From Panopea generosa (taxonomy: Eukaryota > Mollusca > Bivalvia > Adapedonta > Hiatellidae), in assembly GCA_029582155.1 (NCBI GenBank), contig CM055898.1, positions 23,690,839 through 23,754,838 of the forward strand: a DNA stretch of 64,000 nt. The letters run 5' to 3'. Below, piece by piece: positions 24,601-39,600 of the stretch. Under the pieces are notes generated by a model. That model ran no database searches. It saw only the letters and a list, made by a program, of their open reading frames with translations, and was not told the DNA's origin. The position numbers and the translations under genes are program-made. The first letter of the stretch is position 1; each line of letters begins with the position of its first letter.

Positions 24601-27600
24601 TGACAGAAAATGGTTAACCATTGTATGAAGTTTTATTAAATTATATCCAATAGTTTTAAAGTTATGCTCCAGACAAAAAAAATTCTTAATAAAAGAGAAT
24701 GTTATGGATTGAGTTTTTTGTATTGTTAATTTTTTTATGGTTTTGTTAAAATTAAAAATGGTCTTTTTAATTATTGTGCAGTGTACAAGCTTTCATGGCA
24801 ATCAATAAATGTTATACTTTTTCGAGTTATGTTGAGGGACAACAATTTTATGGATAAGAAACAAACAAGATCACTAAGAATATAATATCGAACCTGCTTT
24901 GCTCGAACTCCATGTATTCATCAACTTGGTTCTTTCATGAACTTTATTAAACTGTTATCACTGATGGCTTTAAAAGTACTTTAAAAGTACTGCACCAGAC
25001 AAGGGAAATATATCAAAGAGCAATAACTCTGTAATTAGCAAGAATTGAGTTATGTTTCCTGTACACTGCACTTCCTGTCATTATATTCTACCATTGTATA
25101 AAGTTTGATGAAATTCCATCCAGTACTTTAAAAGTAATGCTCCGGACAAGGGAAATATATCAAAGGGCAATAACTCTGTAATTAGCAAGAATAGAGTTAT
25201 GTTTCCTGTACACTGCACTTCCTGTCATTATATTCTACCATTGTATGAAGTTTGATGAAATTCCATCCAGTACTTTAAAAGTAATGCTCCGGACAAGGGA
25301 AATATATCAAAGGGCAATAACTCTGTAATTAGCAAGAATAGAGTTATGTTTCTTGTACACTACACTTCCTCTCATTATATTCTACCATTGTATGAAGCTT
25401 GATGAAATTCCATCAGGTACTTTTCAAGTTATGCTCCGGACAAGAAAAAATATCGAAGGGCAATAACTCTGTAATTAGCAATAATAGAGTTATGTTTCTT
25501 GTACATTGCACTTCCTCTCATTATATTCTACCATTGTATGAAGTTTGATGAAATTCTATCCAGTACTTTAAAAGTAATGCTCCAGACAAGGGAAATATAT
25601 CAAAGAGCAATAACTCTGTAATTAGCAAGAATAGAGTTATGTTTCTTGTACACTGCACTTCCTGCCATTATATTCTACCATTGTATGAAGTTTGATGAAA
25701 TTCCATCCAGTACTTTAAAAGTAATGCTCCGGACAAGGGAAATATATCAAAGGGCAATAACTCTGTAATTAGCAAGAATAGAGTTATGTTTCCTGTACAC
25801 TGCACTTCCTCTCATTATATTCTACCATTGTATGAAGCTTGATGAAATTCCATCCGGTACTTTTCAAGTTATGCTTCGGACAAGAAAAAAATATCAAAGG
25901 GAAATATATCAAAGGGCAATAACTCTGTAATTAGCAAGAATAGAGTTATGTTTCCTGTACACTGCACTTCCTCTCATTATATTCTACCATTGTATGAAGC
26001 TTGATGAAATTCCATCAGGTACTTTTCAAGTTATGCTCCGGACAAGAAAAAATATCAAAAGGCAATAACTCTGTAATTAGCAAGAATAGTTATGTTTCTT
26101 GTACACTGCACTTCCTCTCATTATATTCTACCATTGTATGACGTTTGATGAAATTCCATCCAGTACTTTTCAAGTGATGCTCCGGACAAGGAAAATTGCA
26201 ACGGACAGACCGACAGACCGACCTCAGGGTGACTCCAATATACCCCCTCAAAACTTCGTTTGTCGGGGGTATAAAAATGAAAGAAAAACAGTGATGCTGT
26301 ACAAGGCAGTATCAGCTATTGTATTATTAAATATAATAAAAGCAAAAACTCTTTGCAAAAAATAAATGATTCTCTGATTAAGTTTGCCAAGATTATTTTA
26401 ATCTAGTACAAATTAAAAGTTGCAAAACAGAAATGAACACAAACTTCCTGAATACATAAATATTTCAATATCAATTTAAAGGATCTAAATGAACTTTTCA
26501 AGTCAACAAGAGCTATGTATTTGAAGCTGCCTAGGCAATAGCTAGATGCTGTTTTGCGGATGAAAGCACTACCTATAAAGGCATCAGAAAGAAATTGCAA
26601 TTGACAAAGAGACTTTCAGACAGAAACCACACATATGTTATAAGAGATGACATACAGTTATAAATATAAAGATGATATATCTTTATACAATGAGGATGAT
26701 ATACCGGTACATTTGTCAGGGCCTTTCTTCACTTTGGGAGTATTAGACCAGGGCCTCTGTGGGACAAATTTCCTTCTTGTTTTAGTGTTGAATCAAATCT
26801 GTAATTATGTTCTTTCACTTGTTTTTACAAGGGAGGAATTTTCAGTGAAATTAGGGGGAAAAGTGAATTCCAGGGTAGAGGAAAGGGGCCTAGTTGGCAC
26901 CAAAAACGGCCAAATAAGGGTTGATATATACATCTTTATAAGTATGTATAATGAGGGATGGCACATATACCAGTAATGATGTTGCACACAGTTTAACCAC
27001 GTAGGCAAGCAGGCAAGAGGAAAAGTATTCTATCACATCGTATTATCCAGTATCATATCACATTGTTCAGTATCATATCATATTGTTCAGAATCATATCA
27101 AATTGTTCAGTATCATATCATACTGTTCGGTATCATATCATACTTCAGTATCATATTGTATTGTCAAGCATCACATCCTATTGTCCAGTATCATATGATA
27201 TTGTCAAGTACCATATCACATTGTCCATTGCAATATCATATTGTACAATATCCTATTGTCATATACAGTATGCTATCACACAGTATTGTACAGTAAGGTC
27301 AGTATGGTATTGTATCGGGGAATAATAACTTTTTTGACAAAGTTTGTCACTGCGTACAGACACAGTTCTATATGAGATAAAGACATACAATCAATGGGAC
27401 AAACTTTGTCTATGTTTGTGCAAGAGTCCCCCAATACCAAGACTAATATATATATAATATTTATGAAAGGATCATTGTAATTTTGTGCAGAATAACTCAA
27501 GAAGTGACAACTATTTCTAACTGAAAAGGAGGGAAAACAACACAACTAAACAGTAATTGGAAAATGAAGGCATTGTCTACATGAGACAAAGTAAACTTTT

Positions 27601-30600
27601 CTAGATCACCTACTTGTCTACAGCAATATCCTCTACATCTAAAATGTGTTTTTATAGGGTTCAACCCAATGCAGGTTATAATGTGATGCCCAGTTTTATT
27701 GATGATGGAGGACAATTATATTCATTCATGAACATTGTATTTATATCAGCACCATCCTTTATCAAGTAACTGGCAAACCTTGAAACATAATTTTTATGGA
27801 CCTGGCTGGGCTCACACTCAAGACCACAGCAGTGAGCTGTTAATGACCTTGAGACAGCTGTGCCTAAGACCACTCGATCCAGGAGGACCCCTCTTACAAA
27901 ATAATAAGGGAATTAGAAATTATGTGTGTTTCGGCAGAAGCTATTGTTGTTAGTTGTACCAGATCACTATATCAACCATTCAAAACATCTGTTTAGAAAA
28001 CTAGTTGAGAAACATGCTGTAAAATATGAAAACAAATTGGAAACTAAAAGAGAAAGTTTAAATATAAAAGTTGTACTGCAACCATAATTTCTGACCTACC
28101 GTAGGTGGGGGGGTCTTACTAAGTTCAAGCGCCCTTAGTCTCTGATTAGACGAAAACATTTTTAAAGTTAATGTCAGTAAATCATCAAAATAATCAAGCC
28201 TATATAACTTATATATGCCAAATATACATGTGATTTTTTGAAAGATCACAGCAATGGGGTATTTGAATTTCATATTTTAATCATCCAAAGTTACGTAATT
28301 TTCTGAAAGGGTGTTAATTTAAAAAAGATAAAAATTGCCATGTGTCCTGTATGTGATTTAATATGTTATTAAATGGTAAGATTTAGACATCTTCTCAGTT
28401 GTTAAGTGGTCATTTTAAACTGAATAAAAAATATCTCCAGTTATATTTTTGAAAATTATTTATTTTAATTTAAGCATTTTCATTGTCAAATTCGCAAGTC
28501 AAGTTGCATAGGCTTGAAAGAAAGACAACATATTCAAATACTATGTACACATCAAAAACAAATGTGCTGATACAAATTATTAACCAAAATTTCCACACAG
28601 TGCATTTCACAATTTATGACTACATTTTCAACTTTAATTATAACTATAAAAAATTATCTCAATCATCTGTTCTCTGCATTTTTCTAAAATTCTATACACA
28701 AGTGCGGATTATACATAGAACTGGTAACACAAAATAGTATCATTCAAGGAATTCAGGTTTCATGTTATCGTATTGTTCCTACTTGCAATCAATGCTCTAA
28801 TGACATGATTTAGATGCTACTGATTTACTCCAGCAAACAATCTGCTCCGTTCTGTTTGTCACACATAAACTCAAACTATTGTCATGTCATTGTTTGAATC
28901 CATTCAATTTATCTACAGTTCATCTAAATCTACGTTGTAACTCTTTGGCTCAAGAACGTTACTTCTATTATGAATTTTTTGTATTGTTAGGTAGTTGACA
29001 AGAACACTAGACCAACGGTACCATAGAGTGTGACTGATACCCCTGCATTAATTAAATCAGCATCACAATTGATTGATTGGATGAATATTAAGCGTCATTT
29101 TTATGCCATCGGGGGCTAACAGACGATCAGTTAACCTAACCAATGTTTCCTGGGATTAACCAGTACTCATTTTTCATTCTCAAAACAATATCATTTATAT
29201 CTTTACACAATACAAATCTTCTAAGACAAATAGGACAAAAAAAATCAAACTTAAAAAAAAAAAAATCCAAAATCACATACCCGTTGCTCCTTTTCGTCAG
29301 CACTGGTTTGGAGATGAACACGTGTTATCTCAAGACTATCTCTTATCCCCGTGTCCCTCATATTACCCGTTGAGCCAGCTTTCTTCATAACACCATTTCC
29401 CTTTTTGCCAGTGCGCTTCAGTATGCTTCGAATCTCTGGAAATTTAAAATACAGTCAAACCTATGTAAGAGGTCACCTCTATTAAGCAGCCACTTGTCTT
29501 AAGCAGCCACATTTACTATTTCCTATTTATACGCTTTCATAGCAAAATAGCCTGTATTAAGCAACAACCTGTCTTCAAAGGTCACTTTTGCTCCTTCCCT
29601 CGACTGGCTGCTTAAGACAGGTTTGACTGCACAAGACAATTGTTCTTTTCTTGTTTTTTTGTTAATAAAATTAAATGACATTTCAACACAAAATGGGTTA
29701 TAGGCATCCAGTTTTATTGTGGAGGAAAATCACAGGTACATAGTCATGAATCTGACCAGGGCTTGAACCCCTGACCTCAGTGTTTAGTTTGTTTGTTTGA
29801 AAATTTAGAGTCATTTTATGCCATTGAGGTATAATAGACAACCAGTTAACATAACCACTCTTTCATGGGACCATGGTTACGGTTAACTAGTACTTGAGTA
29901 AACTCTTCTCCACAAGTAACTGATAACTTTCCAACTTAAATCAGTGGTGAGATACAAATGACAATGAGAAACAATATTCTATATCAATCACCACATAGAC
30001 TTAGGCCAGACGGGGATTCAAACTCATGATCCCTAGATTGATAGTCGGATGCGTTAATGACTGAGCTAAGCAGGCCCATCTCTCAGTGGTGAGTTGCAAG
30101 TGATCTTGAGACAGCACTTTACAATATTCATCTATGGAGGACACTTCAGATTTTTTTCAAAAAAACACTGTGACTGAGTAGATAGATTTTATTATTTCAA
30201 AATCAATGAAAGTAAATACCATTAAAGGCTAAAACTGTTAATCAATACTTGTTGAAAGCAGTAACCAATTCCAATTATAATTAATTTTAATTACATATCA
30301 AGTGATATTGAGTGACTAAACACTTTACAAAAATTTACAATTATGAATATGGCCCACAATTCTCATGTTCAAATAAAATTTCAAGCATTTGTTTTGGATT
30401 TATATCCACTGTAAACAACATAATGATAATATTTGTTACAATAATATTTTAGCGATTTACGATTTTAGTTCACTTACCTTTAGGTTCTGGTTCCCTTTCT
30501 TCGCAAATGGTACTGATGGAGTCGGTGTCTGCAGTGTCCTGACCTTCATCTCCATTGACCCCAGGGTCGGGTAACATTGCCAGCTGTCCCTCTACAAACC

Positions 30601-33600
30601 CGAGTGTCCCGCGTGCCAAACTGCCGTTGTTCATCTTGATTTCATTGGAATTCTTGCCAGCAGTTGCAACTGGTGCTCCATTTGTCGTCTGCTGTTTACG
30701 ATCTGCATATGCAGAAGCATAGGAGCTCACATAATATCCCGAAGATGGAGGAGGTTTAGCCGCAGTTATGTTGGCACCTGTAGTGTTGCCAGTCACACGA
30801 CTGGTCGTAGGTCTTGCAGCAGTTTGTGGAACAACTTTGTTTGAATTAACACTTACACTTGGTACACTGGGTTGAGTTATATTCTCATCAGAAATTGCTC
30901 TCAATGAACTATTAGTATTTGTGTTTGGAGTTCTTGTTAATCCATTCGCTATTGTATCCAGAAAAGACACTCCTTTGTCTTTATTAGTAGCACTTTCTGT
31001 TGAAAGTTCATTTGAGTTTATTGCCAAATTTGCTGGACTGTTATTAAATTGGTTTTGCTGTGGCATTATAGCCTGATTTACTGCAGTATTTGCACTTTGA
31101 GCACCAAATTTTGAATTAACATTACTGTTATAGTTATCCTCTGGCATTTTATTGTACGTAGTCACTTTTGTTACATTGGTGTGTGTGTTTTTACCAGTAT
31201 ATGGACTAGTATGAGTTACTGAGTTAGGCCCTGTGGTATTCGGTATACTTGCAGGTGTAGGTGGCGGGTGGGGAGACGGTGTGGCCCACGCTTTCATTTG
31301 AGCCTTTGGGCGGTGGTTTTCTTTTTCATCCTCATTGGCAGTGGGATTCACTTTAGAAACTTGCTGCTGCTGTTTCTGTTGTGATTCTAGTAAAAGCTGT
31401 TGTTTCTGTGCCTCTTGTAGCTGCTGTTGTTTTTTCTGAGCTTCTAGCAACTGCTCTTGCAACTGCAACTGTTCTTGTTGTTTCTGTTTTTCCAACTGTT
31501 CCTGCTGTTGTTTCTGAAATTGTTGCTCTAACATCTGCTGTTGCTTTTTTTGCTGATCTAGCACCCTCTGTTGCAACTCCTGTTGCTGTTTCTGTTGTAT
31601 CAACAACTGCTGTTGGTGCTGCTCTTGAAGCTGCTGCTGAATTTCATGTTGTCGCTGCTGATAAAACAGCTGCTTCTGGTCTTGTGTATTCTGTCCGGAG
31701 TTTACTGTCGCCTGAACTTGTGTATTATATGAATCAATATTTTGTGTTTCTGAATTACCAGCACTCGGAAGTCTGTTTTTCCCATTTTCTTGGTTTCCTT
31801 CATTTACAAAAGAAACTTTTTTACTTCCATTACCAGATGCAATACCATTACTGTTAATGCCATTTTGTTTTTGCATGAACTCACTCAGTTCACAACTTTC
31901 TCTTAAGGTATCATTTGAGCCAGTGTCATCCAAACTATCAACTGGTGAAACACAATCACTCCTTTCGACTAACTCCCTCCCATCATTATAAGGTTCACCA
32001 TTTACCACGTTCTTTTCCAACTCTATTTCTCTCATGACCTGTTTGTTGAACTCACGCAGGGACTTCTGCTGCTGTTCCAGTAAGGACTGCTGGTGTGTCT
32101 CAAGTTGTTGCTCAAACAAACTACGACTGTTGTGAAGGTTACGTAAACTTTTGTTGTGCAGATCCTCACGCTGGCTGTGATGGCTGCCGTGCCCATTATG
32201 CCCCTGGTTGTTGACTGAAGGATGGGCATACTTGTTGAAGTAGGGTTTGTTTACAGGAGCAGAGTTCTGTCTGTAGTATGGCTGGGTTGGACTGACACGA
32301 TCGCGTGTTCGAGCTGAGCTGGATCGCATACTGGGGCTGCCACGTACAATCTTGAGAGCATCCTCCAACTGAGATGTTGTGCCATGATGTGGTGACCACT
32401 TCCCTGATAAATTAAACATATGTAAATAACTGTATTTCTTGGAGTGGAATTTAATGAAATTTTCAACATATTACAAGCTACATATATATATACACATTAC
32501 ACAATCATAAAAACATATAACAGGTAATAGTATATCTTTTTGAGGGGGGGGGGGGGGGGGGGATTTACTAAACTCGCAATGTTTCCAAACTAATTTAACA
32601 TTATTAATTGGCTAGATTTTGTTCTGTTCTCTTACAGAAATTAAGATGTTTTTATATCAGTAAAAAACTAATGATCAATATTACATACATTTATAATTAT
32701 TTTTAAGCAGATTTTTTTCCAGAAAGTATAAGGGCTTAGGCAGTATAATTTAGAGACAAGGTTAAAAGATAGTCCTAGACTGATCTTTAAAAAATGCAGC
32801 AGTGAAGGTTTCCACAAATAAGAAACCTTCAATTTCATATATTGAAAGAGTAAACATGTCAACTGAAAAATACATTTCTATGTATCTACAGTCTCAACCA
32901 ACCTTTTACTATTTTGTCTTACTAAACTATATACATATATTTAAAATTCTTACTTTTTTATCATTTGATTTATTTAAACCATTTTGAACTATTAACTTTA
33001 GGTGAAATTTTTACTTGGTGATAACTTGATTAAATATTGGTTACTGAAACACCATTTTGAATGGTCCTTATCATGTTCCTGCCTATCTATAATAATTAAT
33101 ATCAACATGTTCCTGTGGTACAGGCAAAAGTCTGTTTCCCAGCAACATCGAGCTGCTCTAAAGTCAACATCCGGGAGCAATAAATTGATTTATGTCATAA
33201 AATAAACTAGCTTGTTCAATTATTTTTATCTGGGCTTCATTTAAATGACAAATAAAAAAGGCAGACAATGAGCAATAATTGCTCAATGCCTTTGACATGT
33301 TCCATTAAGATTAGTTTTGTGTGGTGTACTCCTGTCAGTTACTGGAATGCATTGAAACTTTGGTATGAGCACCTCTTGTTTATATACTAATTTCAAATGG
33401 CAACTTTATAATGTGGATGGTACAACTTATGTGATAGCATATTTTGTATTACATAAGTTGGAAAAAACTCTCACAGCCAAGCAATTCTTTTGAAATGTTT
33501 TTATTCTTTTGAAATGATTTTGTTCTTTTGAAATGTTTTTGTCCTTTGGAGCTTTATTAGGCAAAATAAAATAATCGCTGTGTTTAATGTTTCACTCCCA

Positions 33601-36600
33601 TTAAAAGTGGGCCCATCAGTCAGCTTTTTTATTTTATTTTTAACATTTTTTCATAAAGGTGTTGTATTAATAACAGACACCATCTGGTTTTCAGTATTCA
33701 TGTATTGGTATTCTATAAACGATAAAACCAACAAACTGCACAGTGAACCATGGCTGTGACGTGTCAAGAAGATCCTGTGCATCATAAAATCTACACACAT
33801 CATGAAAAACACATAATTATTCAATTTCATCATCATTTTCCCCCATAAGCAATAAAATGCATTGAGTCGTGGATTTTCAAGGATCAGATGGGAAACAGTA
33901 AACACAGCTATTTTTTTTTACCTTCCATGAAACAAAAAATATAAAGAAAAATGTATATTATGCAAGGACATAATTATGTTGCAATTAAATGTCGTACTCC
34001 ACTTTCTACTGATTAGTCAACACGACGGTAGTATCGATTCGATTCTGTACCCAAAAGATGAACTTACCACTTGAGCCACTGTCAGGTCGTGCTGGCATGC
34101 CCGCACGCTGAAACCGCTCAGTAGCATCCTTTTGTCGCTCACGTCTTTTGGCAAGTATCTGTTTTCTTCTTTTTTCTTCTCTATCTGTCTCTGTCTTACG
34201 TTTTATTGCTAGCGCCCTACAAAAGGAAAACCAAACAAGCAGTTAGAAAAGCACATCTCAAACACCAGATAAGAAAACCAGTCATTTTACATGTGTGATA
34301 TATTTAGATCTCACCCTAAGTCAAAGTTAAATTTATGCACTCATAAAATGCATGGGACATATCTACTATGATGTCAGCTATTCTCAGATGAGAGAAAATC
34401 AATGAGTTTGTTACGAAAAATTCTAAAATGATAAATGTTCAAGTGCTGCAGAGAAATACAATGCCCCCTATGGTGTTGTGTGTTTGTTTGATATTTAGTC
34501 CTTTTTATGCCATTGAGGGCTAACAGCGGATCAGTTTACCTAACCACTCTTTCCTCTGTGATCCTGGATAGTTAACCAGTACTCAAGCAATGCTTCTGCA
34601 AGTTATTATTAACTATAAATAAAAAAAAACTGTGAATAACATTTTCGTGCATGAATACTAAATACATTGAATAATTATTTTATTTTGACTCATTGTATGT
34701 TTTACCATGATCGCATTTAAGACATCAAATAATGCAAATTATACAATTTATGTCTTATATATTTTTATAAGTCACATCACAGAAGAATTTCATCTTGACA
34801 CTAGGTAGAGATAAAACTATCTAACCCTGGTTAAAATGCAGATATCTGGTTCACAATGATATTCCAAACAAATAAGCACATTGTCCCAATATTCCTCAAA
34901 TATCCATTCTCCATTGAATATCTCAATTTAATCCTTATCTTAGCAAATCACCAGCCTTCTTCAATATTTCTATTTTTGTTGAAAATCAAATATTAAGGTT
35001 ATAAACATTTTACATAATCTTTTAGTTCTTATAACCCATTCAAATAACAAATAACATCTTTCTGCCAGTATTAGCCTAAGCAAATGAGGATAAAATGTCT
35101 TGCTAAAGGACACAACACATGCTCCTAGTGGGGGCTCAAACTCACAACCCACTGATCCTTGGCACCACACACTTCACATAAATTAATTTAATGATGCTCT
35201 GCCTGATACCGTGTCAACCATGTATAATTAATATTACTAGAATTTCCGTACTGACACTAAAACTTCTTTTTAAAAACTTTAATGAGTATTAAAAAAGCCA
35301 TCAAAAGGCTTATTAGTTATACTCGAATACAATACCTTGAATGCATCAGTTGCTTTAATTTTACACTATTACTGCTAGTATACATGTCTCAGTTTTAAAC
35401 ATCAAACTTTTCGCAAGTAACCAACAACACAAATCTTGCGTACATTTCGTGTATACTTTTATCATAATAATAAAAATCTTTGTCATAAACATATATACAT
35501 AAATAGAATTAAAACCGTATTACCTTTGAATCTTTAGATAGGCATAGAGCTTCATATTTCCATTATAAATTATAAAATATCTACATATTGTTCAATGACT
35601 TTCCCCCATCTTTAATTGGAGTTTTCTTTATAGCAAAATTTCAATAGGCATTTCTGTATTTGAATAAGATATTTATTTTGTGTAGGTAATATTAACCCTT
35701 TGAAAGTGTGAGAGAAGCAATGGATGAATAACACTTTAGAACTAACCTACTGAAAATTTGATATGAGTGTAAAATAAGAGATAAAAACTCTCCGTTCTCA
35801 GTGGGTACATGCATTTATTAAGTCGACTTATCGTTTTTTAATGAATTGGAAACAATTTTTCTCCATCAAGTTGACTGTTTGTTAAGTGGTGAATACCTAA
35901 TAACTGTTGGATGGGTGGGGATGTTAAAGGACTTTGCTGATAGTAACTATGGTTGGCAAGTAAGAGATCTCATGCCCGAGTATCAAGTTTTAAATATTTT
36001 TGATAGAAGCTACAACTTGATTATTAAACAAAAATATCTACCGTAATAATTCTACAAGATACCCATACTCTCATAAACTTCTTTTTTACATAATTTTTAC
36101 AAAAAAATAAAATGAGAGTATTTTCTATAAATTTTGCTGAAAATAAACATCTCTTTCTACATATCTAGTGACATTTTTTTCATCAATACTTTTCGCACAA
36201 CAAACTTAAGACTCTTAATTTCACTTTATAAATTCAAATAACTGCAATGTCCTAAAGAAATATTTCTGTTTGCCTAAAAATACAAGCAGGGGTGCAGGAA
36301 AAAACTGCATGATACTGGAAATCATTCTGTGAGCATGTGTTTGTGATGTCAGATAAATGTTCATATTTAAACTCAATAGAAACATTCCTCCCTGTTTAAG
36401 TAAAGATTTCCAGAATCCAAAAAGGTTACAGTTATTAATCATGATCAAACAAAAGGTTTATTCATTGATTTTATTCATTTGTGGATCAATATCAATTGAC
36501 TAAATCTGGATAAAATGAGCACTTCTATAGATACACTGATGAAATCAGTAGAGGTCAAAACAAAAAATTACAAAATATCAGACGTTCAGGTCATCATGTT

Positions 36601-39600
36601 TTATTCGGACTTTGTCACCTGCATTTATTTGTCAAATGCATTTGTTTTTGCGTTACATTTATATAATACGTCAATGCGCCATAGACTTATTGCTGGCATT
36701 TGTGCAAATGGTGGTCATACTCATTATTAATGAAACTTAATGCAGGTGATAAATATCAATGTTTGATAGGAATACCAGCAGGCCAGGCAGTGCCTTGGCT
36801 TCAATAAAGATAGTGAAACATTTGTTTGGAATATCAAACTCTCAGCCTAATACCCAGGAAAGAATCACTGTATAAAGTATTTAATTATTTATATGTGTAC
36901 AATACTTTACAAGTATATGGTACTGCTTTAATACTACTAACCTGACACACATGCTCTAACTGAAAAACGAATTACAATTAATTAACCTGTATCCACCCCC
37001 TCCCCTCACCTTTATTATCGACGTAGCCTCAGCTAACATGAAAATAACATATTAAAAGTACATCTTCCCCTCTCCCTTAAAAACAGAATAGATCAGAGGC
37101 CCATTTCACTAACCTATATAAGTCTTAAGTTGTGACACCTAGGAGCATTTCATTTGCACAGTATTTCTGCAATTTTTAAAAATACATGTAATACTATTTA
37201 CAAAACTTACAAAAGTTCATTACATAATGTTAGCAAATCACTTAATGAATTTCCGACTTTTTTTCATAACTTTTAAGTTTTAATTAAGAACTTTATAAAC
37301 TTATGAACATTAATGAAACGGGCACCAGAATCTTTACAACAATCTCATACATAAATCTTTAACATCAATCACATCCAGAATGACACAAAATCAAATACTG
37401 TCTGTAACTTCCTTCAATAAATGAGATTTTCAAATAGTCGCCATTTAAAACACTTTTATCGTTCACACTTTTGTATGTCCATAGATAGGCTTAATGCAGA
37501 CTAACCAATTTTTTACTTCGCTCATGTCAATATTATCAATTCATGATGAATGCTTAGCAAATAAAACATTCAGAAGAATAAATAGACATTTTACAAATGG
37601 AATCTATCTGAAAGTTTTTTTTGTTATTATTAGAATTTAGAACTTAATCCTGCTGGTATGTTGAAGTTATAATAGAGGAACTGTGTGATGTTTACTTAAG
37701 TTATAATATTAATGATTTTTTTCAAAATATAATTTCTTCCCACTGTGAGCTCAGAAAAATATGTCTGCTTTATGTTGAAAGCAAACAAAAAACAAGGACA
37801 TGCATGTAATCAAAACATTAGGACCAATGAAGCCTTGAGAGGCTCACCTGAATCACAAACACTGTTGTTGCATACTGAAACATCAATAGGACAGATTTAC
37901 CAGTTTCTGAAGAAATATGTTTTATAATAATAATAAAGTATTTATTTAAAGAGGAAACACAGTTGGAATAATGTCCAATCTTCCCTGTGATCATCTTATT
38001 ATATACAACAAAATTATTCAACAGCATAATCCCATTATCGTTAGTTACAATAGTTTTTTGGTAATTACCTCCTCAACAACATGCCTGTCTTTGAATTTGA
38101 TGTCAAATTGTAGGTTTTTGCAAGCATTACGAAATATGAAGATTAAGATATCTATAATATTTTATATTGCAGCTAAATTGCTATAATCAATTATTTTATA
38201 CTGGTATGCATATTTTATATAATGAATACAATTACAAGGTAACAACTTCAGGTGTATCCGAAAAAGGGTCAGTGTAGTAAAGTACTGCGTAGTGGCACTG
38301 ACTGGTAAAACATTTGATTGTATGGATCATATGTTTACACGATTTAATTTTAATACCTGTCAGTACCTTTATTTAAACCACCCATTGCATTCTTCATTGT
38401 CTTTTCTTTTATTATGGGCGTGCTGTCAAAGCATTGTGACAAATCGGCAGAGTTGCTTCCCTTTATGTATGAAATGATAAACTATAGAAATCGTCATTAA
38501 TTGTGTTTCCATAACTAGTGTGATGCAGTTACTAGTTTGATAAAATTGTTAATAATATCTGGAATATACTGTGCTAAGCTTCAGATAGCTACACTTCGAG
38601 ATTGACCACATGGTTATATGTTCACAGGTAGAAAGATTGACTGGTTGAGTGGACATGAGTTTAATGGATTCCAACATTCAATATAACTGTTTTACAATGA
38701 ATAAGTGACTTAGGGCAGACAATTATAATATCAAAGTGAAATGTGAAACAAACATTTACAAACATAATAAAAACAATCAATAAATCTTCAAATAGTCAAA
38801 CAGTTAACAGTTTCCAAATAATAGAAAAAGTGTGTATATTTCACATATATTTTCAAGCCAGACTTTTATTTCAAAAACACCTAGGTGACAGACATACTAG
38901 TCTAGGCCATGACATTACTTTATTATTTCTTCTTTAAAGGTACACATGACAATTTTGATAAATTTTAATTCAATTCTATTCTTAAGAATTATATTTAACT
39001 GCATGATGAAAATTTAAAATTAAAAACTACCCAGTATGGATTTAATCCCTTTATTTTCATTCCTATTAAGGAAAAGAGCAGAACTCTGGTAAATGCTTTA
39101 AAGAATTTTTTGGCAAAAAAGTGTGGTCACTTGTGACAAAAACGATTATATATTTACATTTAATCTTTTTCTGTTGGTATAATAGAATCGATTTCGAGAA
39201 AATATAAATTTTGTATTTTTAATGATTTTATACTCCATTTTTAAATACTAATTGTGCAATTGTGATGCTTTATTTCACAACTAAATAACAACTAAAATAA
39301 TGTTTTAGACAGGGCCTTGTTATACGTTTTCATGCTCATTTATTCTCAATAATAACTGTCTTACATGAGCATTGTTGATAACAACATTAAAAAAAGAAAG
39401 CAAGAGCTAGATATTGGTCAAAGCCAAAAGATCATAGTTTACCTGATGGCACTATAATAATGGTGTTAATGCTAGCATTGACAGTAAAGGCTGTATATAA
39501 TTTCTTAAATTTTAATGTAAAAGTTCAGAGAGGAACACTGGTTTTGGAGATTAATATTTACATATTGTTATAATAAACTATGTTCATTAATTTTTATCAA

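Larger units (their letters stand above)
23223..29280 (-). other. CEP126: CEP126-like intron 6 (6 kb)
   Basis: Holds a tRNA-headed SINE, a 1.7-kb HINE-like element, a 20-bp degenerate array and SINE relics. 27900-29080 is AT-rich with nothing recognised. Confidence 0.7.

Noticed and set aside
26647..26976. 109-residue plus-strand frame
   Set aside because: No domain, no splice or poly(A) context; composition and GGGCC..AAATTTCC themes look like repeat-derived sequence.
31381..31857. 158-residue plus-strand frame
   Set aside because: Antisense shadow of the Gln-rich coiled-coil exon of the CEP126-like gene.
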